Made by a program: the position numbers and the translations under genes. The notes beneath the pieces were generated by a model, which saw only the letters and a program-made list of their open reading frames with translations, made no database searches and had not been told where the DNA came from. This document shows positions 7,554 through 14,789 of a DNA stretch of 64,000 bases, in pieces. Source of the DNA: Marivita sp003149565 (GTDB lineage: Bacteria > Pseudomonadota > Alphaproteobacteria > Rhodobacterales > Rhodobacteraceae); the NCBI RefSeq assembly GCF_965216415.1, contig NZ_CBDCFU010000002.1; one strand, given 5' to 3'. Numbering within the stretch: position 1 is the first letter of the stretch; each line of letters starts with the position of its first letter.

Positions 7554-10292
7554 GTGAGCGACACGCCAGAAACTCCTGATAATACAGAAGATATGCCGCC
7601 CGAACGGCCGCGTCACAGCGGCCCGCAGGTGTCCATCACCGATGAGATGAAGACCTCGTATCTCGATTATGCCATGAGCGTGATCGTGAGCCGCGCTATT
7701 CCCGACCTGCGTGACGGCCTGAAACCGGTGCATCGCCGCATCCTCTATGCGATGCACGAATCCAACAACAGCCATGACAAACCCTACCGCAAATCGGCGC
7801 GTCCGGTGGGCGACGTGATGGGTAAATACCACCCCCACGGTGACAGCGCGATTTATGACGCTTTGGTCCGGATGGCGCAGGATTTCTCGATGTCGCTGCC
7901 GCTGCTGGATGGTCAGGGCAATTTCGGATCGATGGACGGCGATAACGCCGCGGCCATGCGCTATACCGAGGTGCGCATGGATAAACCGGCGGCCTATCTG
8001 CTGGCCGATATCGACAAAGAAACGGTCGATTTTCAGGACAACTACGACGGAAAGGACCGCGAACCTACGGTCCTGCCGGCGCGGTTCCCGAACATGCTGG
8101 TCAACGGGGCTGGCGGTATTGCCGTCGGCATGGCGACCAATATCCCGCCGCACAACCTAGGTGAGGTTGTCGATGCCACACTGGCACTGATCGACCAGCC
8201 TGATCTGTCGTCGGAGCAATTGATCGAGTATGTGCCCGGCCCCGATTTCCCAACCGGTGGGATCATGCTGGGCCGCTCCGGGGCGCGGAAGGCCTATCTA
8301 GCGGGGCGTGGTTCGGTCATCATTCGCGCCAAAACCAAGGTTGAGGAAATCCGCAAGGACCGCTGGGCGATTGTCATCGATGAAATCCCCTATCAGGTGA
8401 ACAAGGCCACGATGATCGAGCGCATCGCCGAAGCGGCGCGCGAAAAGCGGATCGAGGGGATTTCGCACGTTCAGGATGAATCCGACCGTAATGGTGTGCG
8501 GGTTGTTGTTGAGCTGAAACGTGATGCGACGGCGGAAGTGGTGCTGAACCAGCTTTATCGCTTCACCCCGATGCAGACGTCTTTTGGCTGCAACATGCTG
8601 GCGCTGAATGGCGGACGGCCCGAGCAGCTGACCCTGCGCAGGTTCCTGACTGCCTTCATTGACTTCCGCGAGGACGTGGTGGCGCGGCGCACCGCTTATC
8701 TGTTGCGCAAAGCGCGGGAGCGGAGCCATATCCTCTGCGGTCTGGCCGTGGCAGTCACCAATATCGACGAGGTGGTACAAACCATCCGGTCCTCCGCCGA
8801 TGCCGCAGAGGCCCGCGAACGGTTGATGACCCGGCGCTGGCCTGCGGCGGACATCCTGCCCTACATCAAGCTCATCGACGATCCGACCCATACCGCGAAC
8901 GAGGATGGCACGTATAACCTGTCCGAAGCACAGGCGCGCGCAATTCTGGAACTGCGTCTGCAGCGCCTGACCCAGATTGGCGTCAAGGAAGTCACGGACG
9001 AGTTGGAAGAACTGGCTGGCAAGATCCGCGAATACCTCGAAATCCTCGGCTCACGTGACCGGATCATGGGTATTATCGCGGATGAGCTGCGTGAAGTGCG
9101 CGAGCTTTTCGCCGTGCCGCGCCGGACCGAGATTGTCGATTGGTCGGGCGACATGGAGGACGAAGACCTCATCGAGCGTGAGGATATGGTCGTGACGGTC
9201 ACTCAGTCCGGCTATATCAAGCGCACCCCGCTGACCGACTTCCGCGCGCAGAAACGTGGCGGCAAGGGTCTGTCCGGTATGGCGACCAAAGATGACGATG
9301 TGGTCACAACGCTCTTTGTCGCCAACACCCACACGCAGCTTCTGTTCTTCACCACCGAGGGAATGGTTTACAAGCTCAAGACCTGGCGTCTGCCGCAGGG
9401 TGGACGCACGTCCAAGGGCAAGGCCATCGTCAATATCCTGCCGATCCCGGCCGGTGTGTCGATTGCCGCAATCATGCCGGTGGACCGGGATGAAAGCCAC
9501 TGGGACGATCTGCAGATTGTCTTTGCAACCAGCGCCGGGGATGTCCGCCGCAACGCGTTGTCGGATTTCACCAATGTGATGCGAAACGGCAAGATCGCGA
9601 TGGACCTGCCGGAAGGCGTTGAACTGGTGAACGCGCGGATCGCCTCTGAAGAGGACGACGTGATGCTGGTCACCGATGCGGGTCGCGCAATTCGTTTCCC
9701 GACGACGGCGGTCCGGGTCTTCAAAGGCCGTAAATCGACCGGTGTGCGTGGTATCCGCCTGAACAATGGCGACCGCGTTGTCAGCATGGCCGTGATCCGC
9801 CACTTCGAGGCCGATCCGGCAGAACGTGCAGCCTATCTCAAAATGCGCCGCGCTGTGGCTGGTCTCGCCGATGATGCCGAGATCGAAGAGGATGAGGACG
9901 CGGCTGCACCGGGCTCGATCACGCAGGAACGTTATGCCGAGATGTCGGCGGCTGAGAACCTGATCCTGACGATCACCGCCAAGGGCGCGGGCAAGCTGTC
10001 GTCTTCGCATGACTATCCGGTGCGGGGGCGTGGGGGCCAAGGCGTTCAGGCCATTGACAAGGGCATGCGCGGCGGGGCTGTTGTGGCCTGTTTCCCGGTT
10101 GAGATGGATGACCAGATCATGCTCGCCACATCACGTGGTCAGTCGATCCGCGTGCCCGTTGATGGGATCTCATTCCGCTCGCGCAGCGCGGGCGGGGTCA
10201 AAGTGTTCAACACTGGAGCCGACGAAGAGGTTGTGTCCGTGGCATGGATTGCAGATCAGGGCGACGAGGATGCCGAGGGCGGCGAGGAATAA
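7554..10292 (+). CDS. gyrA: DNA gyrase subunit A
   Basis: GyrA is the DNA-cutting subunit of gyrase, which introduces negative supercoils with GyrB. The 912 residues begin with a short acidic extension, then the breakage-reunion domain with the catalytic tyrosine Y137 (AAMRYTEVRM), a coiled-coil gate, and a six-bladed C-terminal wrapping domain with the GyrA-box-like QKRGGKGLSG. The quinolone-determining region keeps Ser and Asp at S98 and D102 (GDSAIYD), the susceptible state. The start codon is GTG at 7554. An acidic insert (IEEDEDAAAPG) lies around residue 780. The gene stands alone and ends with a strong terminator. Confidence 0.98.
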   Translation: MSDTPETPDNTEDMPPERPRHSGPQVSITDEMKTSYLDYAMSVIVSRAIPDLRDGLKPVHRRILYAMHESNNSHDKPYRKSARPVGDVMGKYHPHGDSAIYDALVRMAQDFSMSLPLLDGQGNFGSMDGDNAAAMRYTEVRMDKPAAYLLADIDKETVDFQDNYDGKDREPTVLPARFPNMLVNGAGGIAVGMATNIPPHNLGEVVDATLALIDQPDLSSEQLIEYVPGPDFPTGGIMLGRSGARKAYLAGRGSVIIRAKTKVEEIRKDRWAIVIDEIPYQVNKATMIERIAEAAREKRIEGISHVQDESDRNGVRVVVELKRDATAEVVLNQLYRFTPMQTSFGCNMLALNGGRPEQLTLRRFLTAFIDFREDVVARRTAYLLRKARERSHILCGLAVAVTNIDEVVQTIRSSADAAEARERLMTRRWPAADILPYIKLIDDPTHTANEDGTYNLSEAQARAILELRLQRLTQIGVKEVTDELEELAGKIREYLEILGSRDRIMGIIADELREVRELFAVPRRTEIVDWSGDMEDEDLIEREDMVVTVTQSGYIKRTPLTDFRAQKRGGKGLSGMATKDDDVVTTLFVANTHTQLLFFTTEGMVYKLKTWRLPQGGRTSKGKAIVNILPIPAGVSIAAIMPVDRDESHWDDLQIVFATSAGDVRRNALSDFTNVMRNGKIAMDLPEGVELVNARIASEEDDVMLVTDAGRAIRFPTTAVRVFKGRKSTGVRGIRLNNGDRVVSMAVIRHFEADPAERAAYLKMRRAVAGLADDAEIEEDEDAAAPGSITQERYAEMSAAENLILTITAKGAGKLSSSHDYPVRGRGGQGVQAIDKGMRGGAVVACFPVEMDDQIMLATSRGQSIRVPVDGISFRSRSAGGVKVFNTGADEEVVSVAWIADQGDEDAEGGEE

Positions 10293-10344
10293 ATCCATTT
10301 GGGGTGAAGAAAATCCCATAACTCAATGATAAAGAAATAAAAAG

Positions 10345-10379
10345 AACGGCGCAGAGCATCTCTGCGCCGTTTTGTTTTT
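10345..10379 (+). terminator. Intrinsic terminator of gyrA
   Basis: A 12-bp perfect stem AACGGCGCAGAG / CTCTGCGCCGTT closes a 3-base loop and is followed by TTGTTTTT. It lies 53 bases after the gyrA stop, a textbook Rho-independent terminator. Confidence 0.93.
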
Positions 10380-10760
10380 CCATTACGCAAGGTGGTCAGA
10401 TTGGCTGACACACATCAGTCGGGCTTAGGCGGATTGCATGTTTCACACCCAATTCACAGGCAATTTGACCAAGGGTCAGGTATTCCAGACCTGCACTGAC
10501 ACTGCGTTACGTGCACAAATACTGAGAAAGGATAGTTCTTCGAACCTTGTCGTGCCGACACAATATTACCAGCGGTCGGCCTGTCTGATCTGAGATCAGA
10601 TGCGGGGAACGATGGAGGCCTGCGCCTCACCACCTATTTTGAAAGACCTTTAAGCGGTTGCACCGATGACAGCCCTCATGTGTCCCGGTGTGTTTTTTTA
10701 GAACTTCAGCCCGACTGCACGCAACGTGCGGCGGTCGGGCGTATTCTCCGGAGCCGGTAT
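10380..10760. other. Non-coding spacer with several small hairpins
   Basis: I see no credible gene in this 381-bp stretch on either strand. It holds a 17-base near-palindrome TCTGATCTGAGATCAGA (10584-10600), GAGGC / GCCTC (10615-10628), and a two-part hairpin near 10709-10741 made of GCCCGAC / GTCGGGC around GCACG / CGTGC. The last lies just before the start of the membrane-protein gene at 10761, so it could influence that gene's translation. I recognise no known RNA family here. Confidence 0.5.
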
Positions 10761-11207
10761 ATGTCGGATATCCTCGACGCCTTGCGTGCCTACCCAGATG
10801 TCTTGCGCGCCTGTGGTGTGATTGGATCGGTTCTGTATGTCAGTGGCTTTGCACTGGTCCAGACCGGGCGGATCTGCGGTAACGGACCGATCTACGCCTG
10901 CAACCAACTGACCGCTGCAACGTTGGTCCTGACAAGCCTCATCGGGGCTTTCAATCTGGGCGCCTTTATCATTCAGATTGGTTTTCTGTTCTTCGGCTCG
11001 ATCGGTCTCTACCGGAAACTGCGGATGCGGAGATTGGGCCTTTACCCGGCAGGCACCGGCGTCATTCGATCGATGTCGAATGCGCCGAACGGACCTGTGC
11101 CTCGAGATGACTGGCTAGGGACTTCCGATTTGGAAAGGCGTCCACCCGCACGGGAGCGTGGTAGACCAGTTCGACGCGCCCCTGTGCGCGCTGCGCCAGC
11201 ACCTTGA
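10761..11207 (+). CDS. Small membrane protein of CBU_0592-like type
   Basis: The protein has 148 residues from the ATG at 10761. Residues 1-95 contain two or three hydrophobic helices with GVIGSVLYVSGFALVQTGR and LTSLIGAFNLGAFIIQIGF, the pattern of short integral membrane proteins typed as CBU_0592-like (from memory, unknown function). The rest, from about residue 100, is arginine- and proline-rich and is read from DNA that also encodes the end of olsA on the other strand, with a 146-bp overlap. That tail is probably a by-product of losing an earlier stop codon. A start upstream at 10680 would add a region of hairpins and is unlikely. Confidence 0.65.
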   Translation: MSDILDALRAYPDVLRACGVIGSVLYVSGFALVQTGRICGNGPIYACNQLTAATLVLTSLIGAFNLGAFIIQIGFLFFGSIGLYRKLRMRRLGLYPAGTGVIRSMSNAPNGPVPRDDWLGTSDLERRPPARERGRPVRRAPVRAAPAP

Positions 11208-11889
11208 GCAAATGCTCGGCGAACCCCATGTCTCCCCACCAGCCGTAAAACCGGGGATCGGCTCCCTCGGGCGCATGATAGATTACCGTGACCGGCTGAA
11301 TATGCATGTCGTGCACAAGTCTGTCCGAAAAGAACGGCGCAAAAAGCGTGGGCTTGAACGGCAGTACGCGCAATGTGTCGGTTGAGGTGCCTTCGGGAAA
11401 AAACAGCAACCGATGTCCGTGCTGGAGTCGCTCTTCAAACACCGCAATCTGGTTTTTCACATCGCGCGGGTCTCGGCGGATGAACATGGTTCCGGTGGCA
11501 CGGGCGAGCCAGCCAATGCCGGGCCAGGCGGCAACTTCGGATTTCGAGACGAAATAGACGTTCTTGCGCGCGTTGAGAGCAAAAATATCCAACCAGGAGC
11601 CGTGATTGGCAACCACAGCGCCGGGCACTTTCATCCGTGGTCCGCGCACTAGAAGTGGAAGACGCAGGATGACAAACGCAGACCGACACACGGCTCGTGT
11701 AATGTAGGGTGTGATCGGGCGATCCACGCCAAAGATCGGCCGTTCGAACAGGCGCAACAGAAGCATCAGGCCCAGTCCGCCGAACACCACCGCGCCCAAG
11801 ATGCTGCCGCGCATGAGAACTCTCAGCCAGCCAGCGGCTGAAATCGGGCTGTCGGCGACGGGGTCGTCGCTGTCCCAAGTCGGGCTCAT
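11062..11889 (-). CDS. olsA: Lyso-ornithine lipid O-acyltransferase OlsA (PlsC family)
   Basis: OlsA adds the second acyl chain to lyso-ornithine lipid to complete ornithine lipid, a phosphorus-free membrane lipid. The 275 residues have an N-terminal membrane helix (about 25-47) and the PlsC acyltransferase motifs NHGSWLD (95-101) and FPEGT (164-168). PlsC itself, which acts on lysophosphatidate, is the alternative. The call of OlsA rests on the gene order: its start overlaps the stop of olsB by four bases (11886-11889), as in known olsBA operons. The 3' end overlaps the convergent membrane-protein gene. Confidence 0.85.
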   Translation of the reverse strand: MSPTWDSDDPVADSPISAAGWLRVLMRGSILGAVVFGGLGLMLLLRLFERPIFGVDRPITPYITRAVCRSAFVILRLPLLVRGPRMKVPGAVVANHGSWLDIFALNARKNVYFVSKSEVAAWPGIGWLARATGTMFIRRDPRDVKNQIAVFEERLQHGHRLLFFPEGTSTDTLRVLPFKPTLFAPFFSDRLVHDMHIQPVTVIYHAPEGADPRFYGWWGDMGFAEHLLKVLAQRAQGRVELVYHAPVRVDAFPNRKSLASHLEAQVRSAHSTSIE

Positions 11890-12668
11890 AGCCGCCGCCG
11901 TGGGCTGCGTCCGATGTTAGATGACGACAGGTTGGTCGTTTCTAGGATGAGACAGACATCCGTAGTGTTGAAGGCGTGATCCACAAACACCCCCTGCCCG
12001 ATCGTGCCCCCGAGTTTGAGATAGGACTTGATCAAGGCGGGTGTGTCCCGCATCGCCGCCTTGCGGTCGATCTGGTGGGGTGGCAACAGCGTCATATCCG
12101 TCGGTTGGATTGTGTACGGGCGCAGATGCTCTGGCGCAAGATAGGTCGCGTGCAGATGCGAAACCGGGTGCCGCACCGCATCGAGGTCCGTCCCGTGAAA
12201 ACTCGCCGTCCCAAAGAGAAGGTCGATCTGATTGTCGCGCACGTAATCCGCGAGTCCCTGCCACAACGGCATCAAAGCCGCGCCGCCCCGGTGATCCGGG
12301 TGCAGACATGACCGACCCAGTTCGAGCAGTGTCAAACCGCTTTCTGTGAGGGCTGTCAGGTCAAACTCACTGGCCGAATAGAACCCACCGGCAGCGGCTG
12401 CGTGCTGTGCCGTCATCAGCCTGTAGACACCGACGATGCCATCGGCTTCGCTGTCTGGCCGATGCATATCCCGCAAAAGCAGGTGATCGGCATGCGCATC
12501 GAAATCGTCGATCTCCAACCGTTCGGTGTGGTTCACACCCGGGCCGTCACCGCCCAATTCGACAACAAAAACTTCGTATCGCAGGCGTTGTGCCGCCCGG
12601 ATTTCATGGGGACTGCGCGCGAGGGAGACCTGAAACTGGGGGGCGTTCTGTAACATTCTGGGCTGCAC
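11886..12668 (-). CDS. olsB: L-ornithine N(alpha)-acyltransferase OlsB
   Basis: OlsB transfers a 3-hydroxyacyl group from acyl carrier protein to the alpha-amino group of ornithine, the first step of ornithine lipid synthesis. The 260 residues show the GNAT-type family pattern: RLRYEVFVVELG (about 28-39), YRLMTAQHA, LLELGRSCLHPDHRGG, FGTASFHGTD and YLAPEHLRPY. The C-terminal 20 residues are serine- and arginine-rich. It is directly coupled to olsA. An imperfect CtrA-type site (TTAA-N7-TCAAC) lies about 85 bp upstream of its start. A second, more diverged member of this family lies at 16636-17403. Confidence 0.9.
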   Translation of the reverse strand: MQPRMLQNAPQFQVSLARSPHEIRAAQRLRYEVFVVELGGDGPGVNHTERLEIDDFDAHADHLLLRDMHRPDSEADGIVGVYRLMTAQHAAAAGGFYSASEFDLTALTESGLTLLELGRSCLHPDHRGGAALMPLWQGLADYVRDNQIDLLFGTASFHGTDLDAVRHPVSHLHATYLAPEHLRPYTIQPTDMTLLPPHQIDRKAAMRDTPALIKSYLKLGGTIGQGVFVDHAFNTTDVCLILETTNLSSSNIGRSPRRRL

Positions 12669-12782
12669 ACCTCGTTCGGTGGCAGCATAGAGCGCAGGTT
12701 GCTTACGCGCAACGGCGTCGGATTGTTGAAAAACCCGACTTGCGATTTTAGTTAAGGCTTTATCAACTCTTGGTTGTAATGG

Positions 12783-12965
12783 TTATTCATCAAAGACAGG
12801 AACAAGTCCGATGCGGGACCCATCTATCACCACCTTGCCCACTTCACGGAAGTTGACCGTGATCCGGTCGCCAATGTTGGACTGCACCTGGCCCACGCCC
12901 CAATCAGGCTCGTCAGGGTGGCGCACCAGAGATCCGGGTTCAAGTAGGCCGTTCAGGTCGGACAT
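12783..12965 (-). CDS. DUF3553 protein
   Basis: This 60-residue protein reads LLEPGSLVRHPDEPDWGVGQVQ, then ITVNFREVGKVVI, and resembles the short all-beta DUF3553 family, similar to the CarD/UvrD C-terminal Tudor-like fold that contacts RNA polymerase. Its function is unknown. AAGGAG lies 7-12 bases before the ATG. Its start is only 33 bp from the chpT start on the opposite strand, so the promoters of the two genes must overlap or lie inside the opposite coding regions. Confidence 0.8.
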   Translation of the reverse strand: MSDLNGLLEPGSLVRHPDEPDWGVGQVQSNIGDRITVNFREVGKVVIDGSRIGLVPVFDE

Positions 12966-12998
12966 GGGTGGGCTCCTTTTTCCTTACCGGAGGATATA

Positions 12999-13628
12999 GT
13001 GCATCAGGACGCGACTTCACTTGCGGCAATGATCGGCTCGCGTATTTGCCATGATCTGATCAGCCCAATTGGCGCAATTTCCAACGGATTGGAACTGCTC
13101 TGCATGACAACCGCCGCGCCAAGCGGACCGGAGATGTCACTGATCCAGCAAAGCTGCGACAATGCCACGGCGCGCATCCGGTTCTTTCGTATCGCGTTCG
13201 GTACAGCAGCCGACACACGCGACATCCCAATCACCGAGGCACGCAAAACTCTGGCAAACCACTATGCCGGAACCCGCATTTCGGCGGAATGGCACAGCCC
13301 GCAAGACTGCGGCCGCGACATCACGCAGCTGGCCTATCTTACAGCACTTTGCCTTGAAACAGCGTTGCCGCAAGGTGGCATGATCCGGCTGGAGCTCATG
13401 GAGAAGGCCATTGTTGGCACAGCTCAAGGTAAACAGGTGCGGCGCGATCAGCCCGTCTGGGATGTGTTGGCGGAGTCAAGAAATGAGGAGCCAACCGATA
13501 TCATCCCCGCCCATGTCCAGTTCCCGTTGCTCGCGCACCTCTGCACGGAACGCGGGTGCCCTGTGCGTCTGAACATCACCGATGAAACAGCCATTCTTCG
13601 CGTAGACTTAAGTCCGGACCCGGTGTGA
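12999..13628 (+). CDS. chpT: Histidine phosphotransferase ChpT
   Basis: ChpT relays phosphate from the hybrid kinase CckA to the response regulators CtrA and CpdR. In Rhodobacterales this pathway controls motility, gene transfer agents and quorum-linked traits. The 209-residue protein has the dimerising helix with the phosphorylated histidine, probably H18 in RICHDLISPIGAISNGLELL, and a degenerate ATPase-like C-terminal half. The start is GTG at 12999, preceded by CCGGAGGAT, a strong ribosome site. Its last 21 bases overlap the convergent amidohydrolase gene. cckA and ctrA are not in the window. Confidence 0.9.
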   Translation: MHQDATSLAAMIGSRICHDLISPIGAISNGLELLCMTTAAPSGPEMSLIQQSCDNATARIRFFRIAFGTAADTRDIPITEARKTLANHYAGTRISAEWHSPQDCGRDITQLAYLTALCLETALPQGGMIRLELMEKAIVGTAQGKQVRRDQPVWDVLAESRNEEPTDIIPAHVQFPLLAHLCTERGCPVRLNITDETAILRVDLSPDPV

Positions 13629-14702
13629 CAGCATCTCAACAGCCGCGCGCACCTCGGCCGAGATCGGTCCAGGTCGTGGCGCATCCAGCAAAGTGGTCAG
13701 AAGCGTCTCAGTGGGCGCTGCCTTGCGGGACCATCGCAAAGCATGCAGAACTGAAGCAGCCTCGTGCGGGAGGTCCTCCGGGATCTCATACCCCGCCAGT
13801 GTCGCCCAGACACAAGACCATGCGCGCCCGACGCTCCAGGGGTTGTAACCGCCTCCTCCCGAGACGATCAGGCGCGGTGCGAGCGGGCGCAGAGCGGTGA
13901 TTGCCTGCACATGACAGCGGTTTGACAGGGTCAGTCGCGACAGTGGATCTTCGGTCACCGCATCGGCGCCGCATTGCAAATATATCGCATCAGGCTTTTG
14001 GGCGGATACGGCAGGCAGGATGATCTCGTTCAGGATCAGATCGAACTCGGTATCATTAAAGCCACGCGGCACCGGAATATTGATCGCAGCCCCACCCGCG
14101 TTATCGTCTAGGGTTCCGGTAAACGGCCAGCGCCGGTCCTCGTGGACGGAAATCATCTGTACCTGCTCCGACCCGTGAAACCCGACCGCGACGCCGTCGC
14201 AGTGATGCGCGTCGATATCAACATAGGCGATGCGACTGAGCCCCATGCCGAGCAAATGGCGGATCGTCAGCACCGGCTCATTGATATAGCAGAACCCGTT
14301 GGCCCGGTCGGGCAGCCCGTGATGGGTGCCGCCACCGGGGTTGTAGGCCACACCGCCTGAACGAACGTGTTCCGCAGCCAGAAGTCCCCCGCCGGCAGCG
14401 GTTGCAGGACGGCGGTACACCTCGGGAAAGACCGGGTTCGACAGCGTGCCAAGATCGTATGCGGGATCCGGCGTCTGGGTCGTTTCGGCACGTTGCAGCG
14501 CGTCAATATAGGCTTTTGTGTGAAATCCGGTAAGGGCCGAGGGTTTTGCGCAAGGACTGTTGCGGTAGTGCGTGTCGGACAGCCATCCGAGGTTGCGGCA
14601 CAGATCGGTGACTGTTGGCACACGCGGGATCGACAGCGGGTGACGCGGGCCATAGCTTGAGCCACGATAGATGCGCGCGCCGATGAAAATGGGATTCGTC
14701 AT
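13608..14702 (-). CDS. Histone deacetylase-family (AcuC/HDAC-like) amidohydrolase
   Basis: The 364-residue protein has the arginase-deacetylase fold pattern of zinc-dependent deacetylases. Visible motifs are YGPRHPLSIPR at the N-terminus, the catalytic histidine pair GGGTHHG (H127, H128), the metal ligands D164 and H166 in YVDIDAHHCDG, LQCGADAV..DPL with the third aspartate, and SGGGGYNP near the end. Substrates of bacterial members include acetyl-lysine (AcuC), acetylpolyamines and other acetamides; nothing here decides among them. The start at 14702 removes a non-conserved 16-residue extension. Confidence 0.88.
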   Translation of the reverse strand: MTNPIFIGARIYRGSSYGPRHPLSIPRVPTVTDLCRNLGWLSDTHYRNSPCAKPSALTGFHTKAYIDALQRAETTQTPDPAYDLGTLSNPVFPEVYRRPATAAGGGLLAAEHVRSGGVAYNPGGGTHHGLPDRANGFCYINEPVLTIRHLLGMGLSRIAYVDIDAHHCDGVAVGFHGSEQVQMISVHEDRRWPFTGTLDDNAGGAAINIPVPRGFNDTEFDLILNEIILPAVSAQKPDAIYLQCGADAVTEDPLSRLTLSNRCHVQAITALRPLAPRLIVSGGGGYNPWSVGRAWSCVWATLAGYEIPEDLPHEAASVLHALRWSRKAAPTETLLTTLLDAPRPGPISAEVRAAVEMLSHRVRT

Positions 14703-14747
14703 GCGCTGCAATCTAGGACAGCTCCACGTGCCCGCCACGCAACGCCG

Positions 14748-14788
14748 CAAAACGCGCCGATGCGTTTTGTGTTTCCGTCGACGGAAAC
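14748..14788. repeat. Two-hairpin element after the ABC-F gene
   Basis: Two adjacent perfect palindromic stems fill the space after the ABC-F stop codon: CAAAACGC / GCGTTTTG (14748-14769) and GTTTCCGTCGACGGAAAC (14771-14788). In the direction of the gene the GTCGAC hairpin comes first, one base after the stop codon at 14790. The same arrangement recurs after scpB (23831-23870) and tkt (39599-39688). Confidence 0.75.
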
Positions 14789-14789
14789 G

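Noticed and set aside
7554..10292. Fluoroquinolone resistance change in gyrA
   Set aside because: The key positions S98 and D102 (GDSAIYD) have the susceptible residues.
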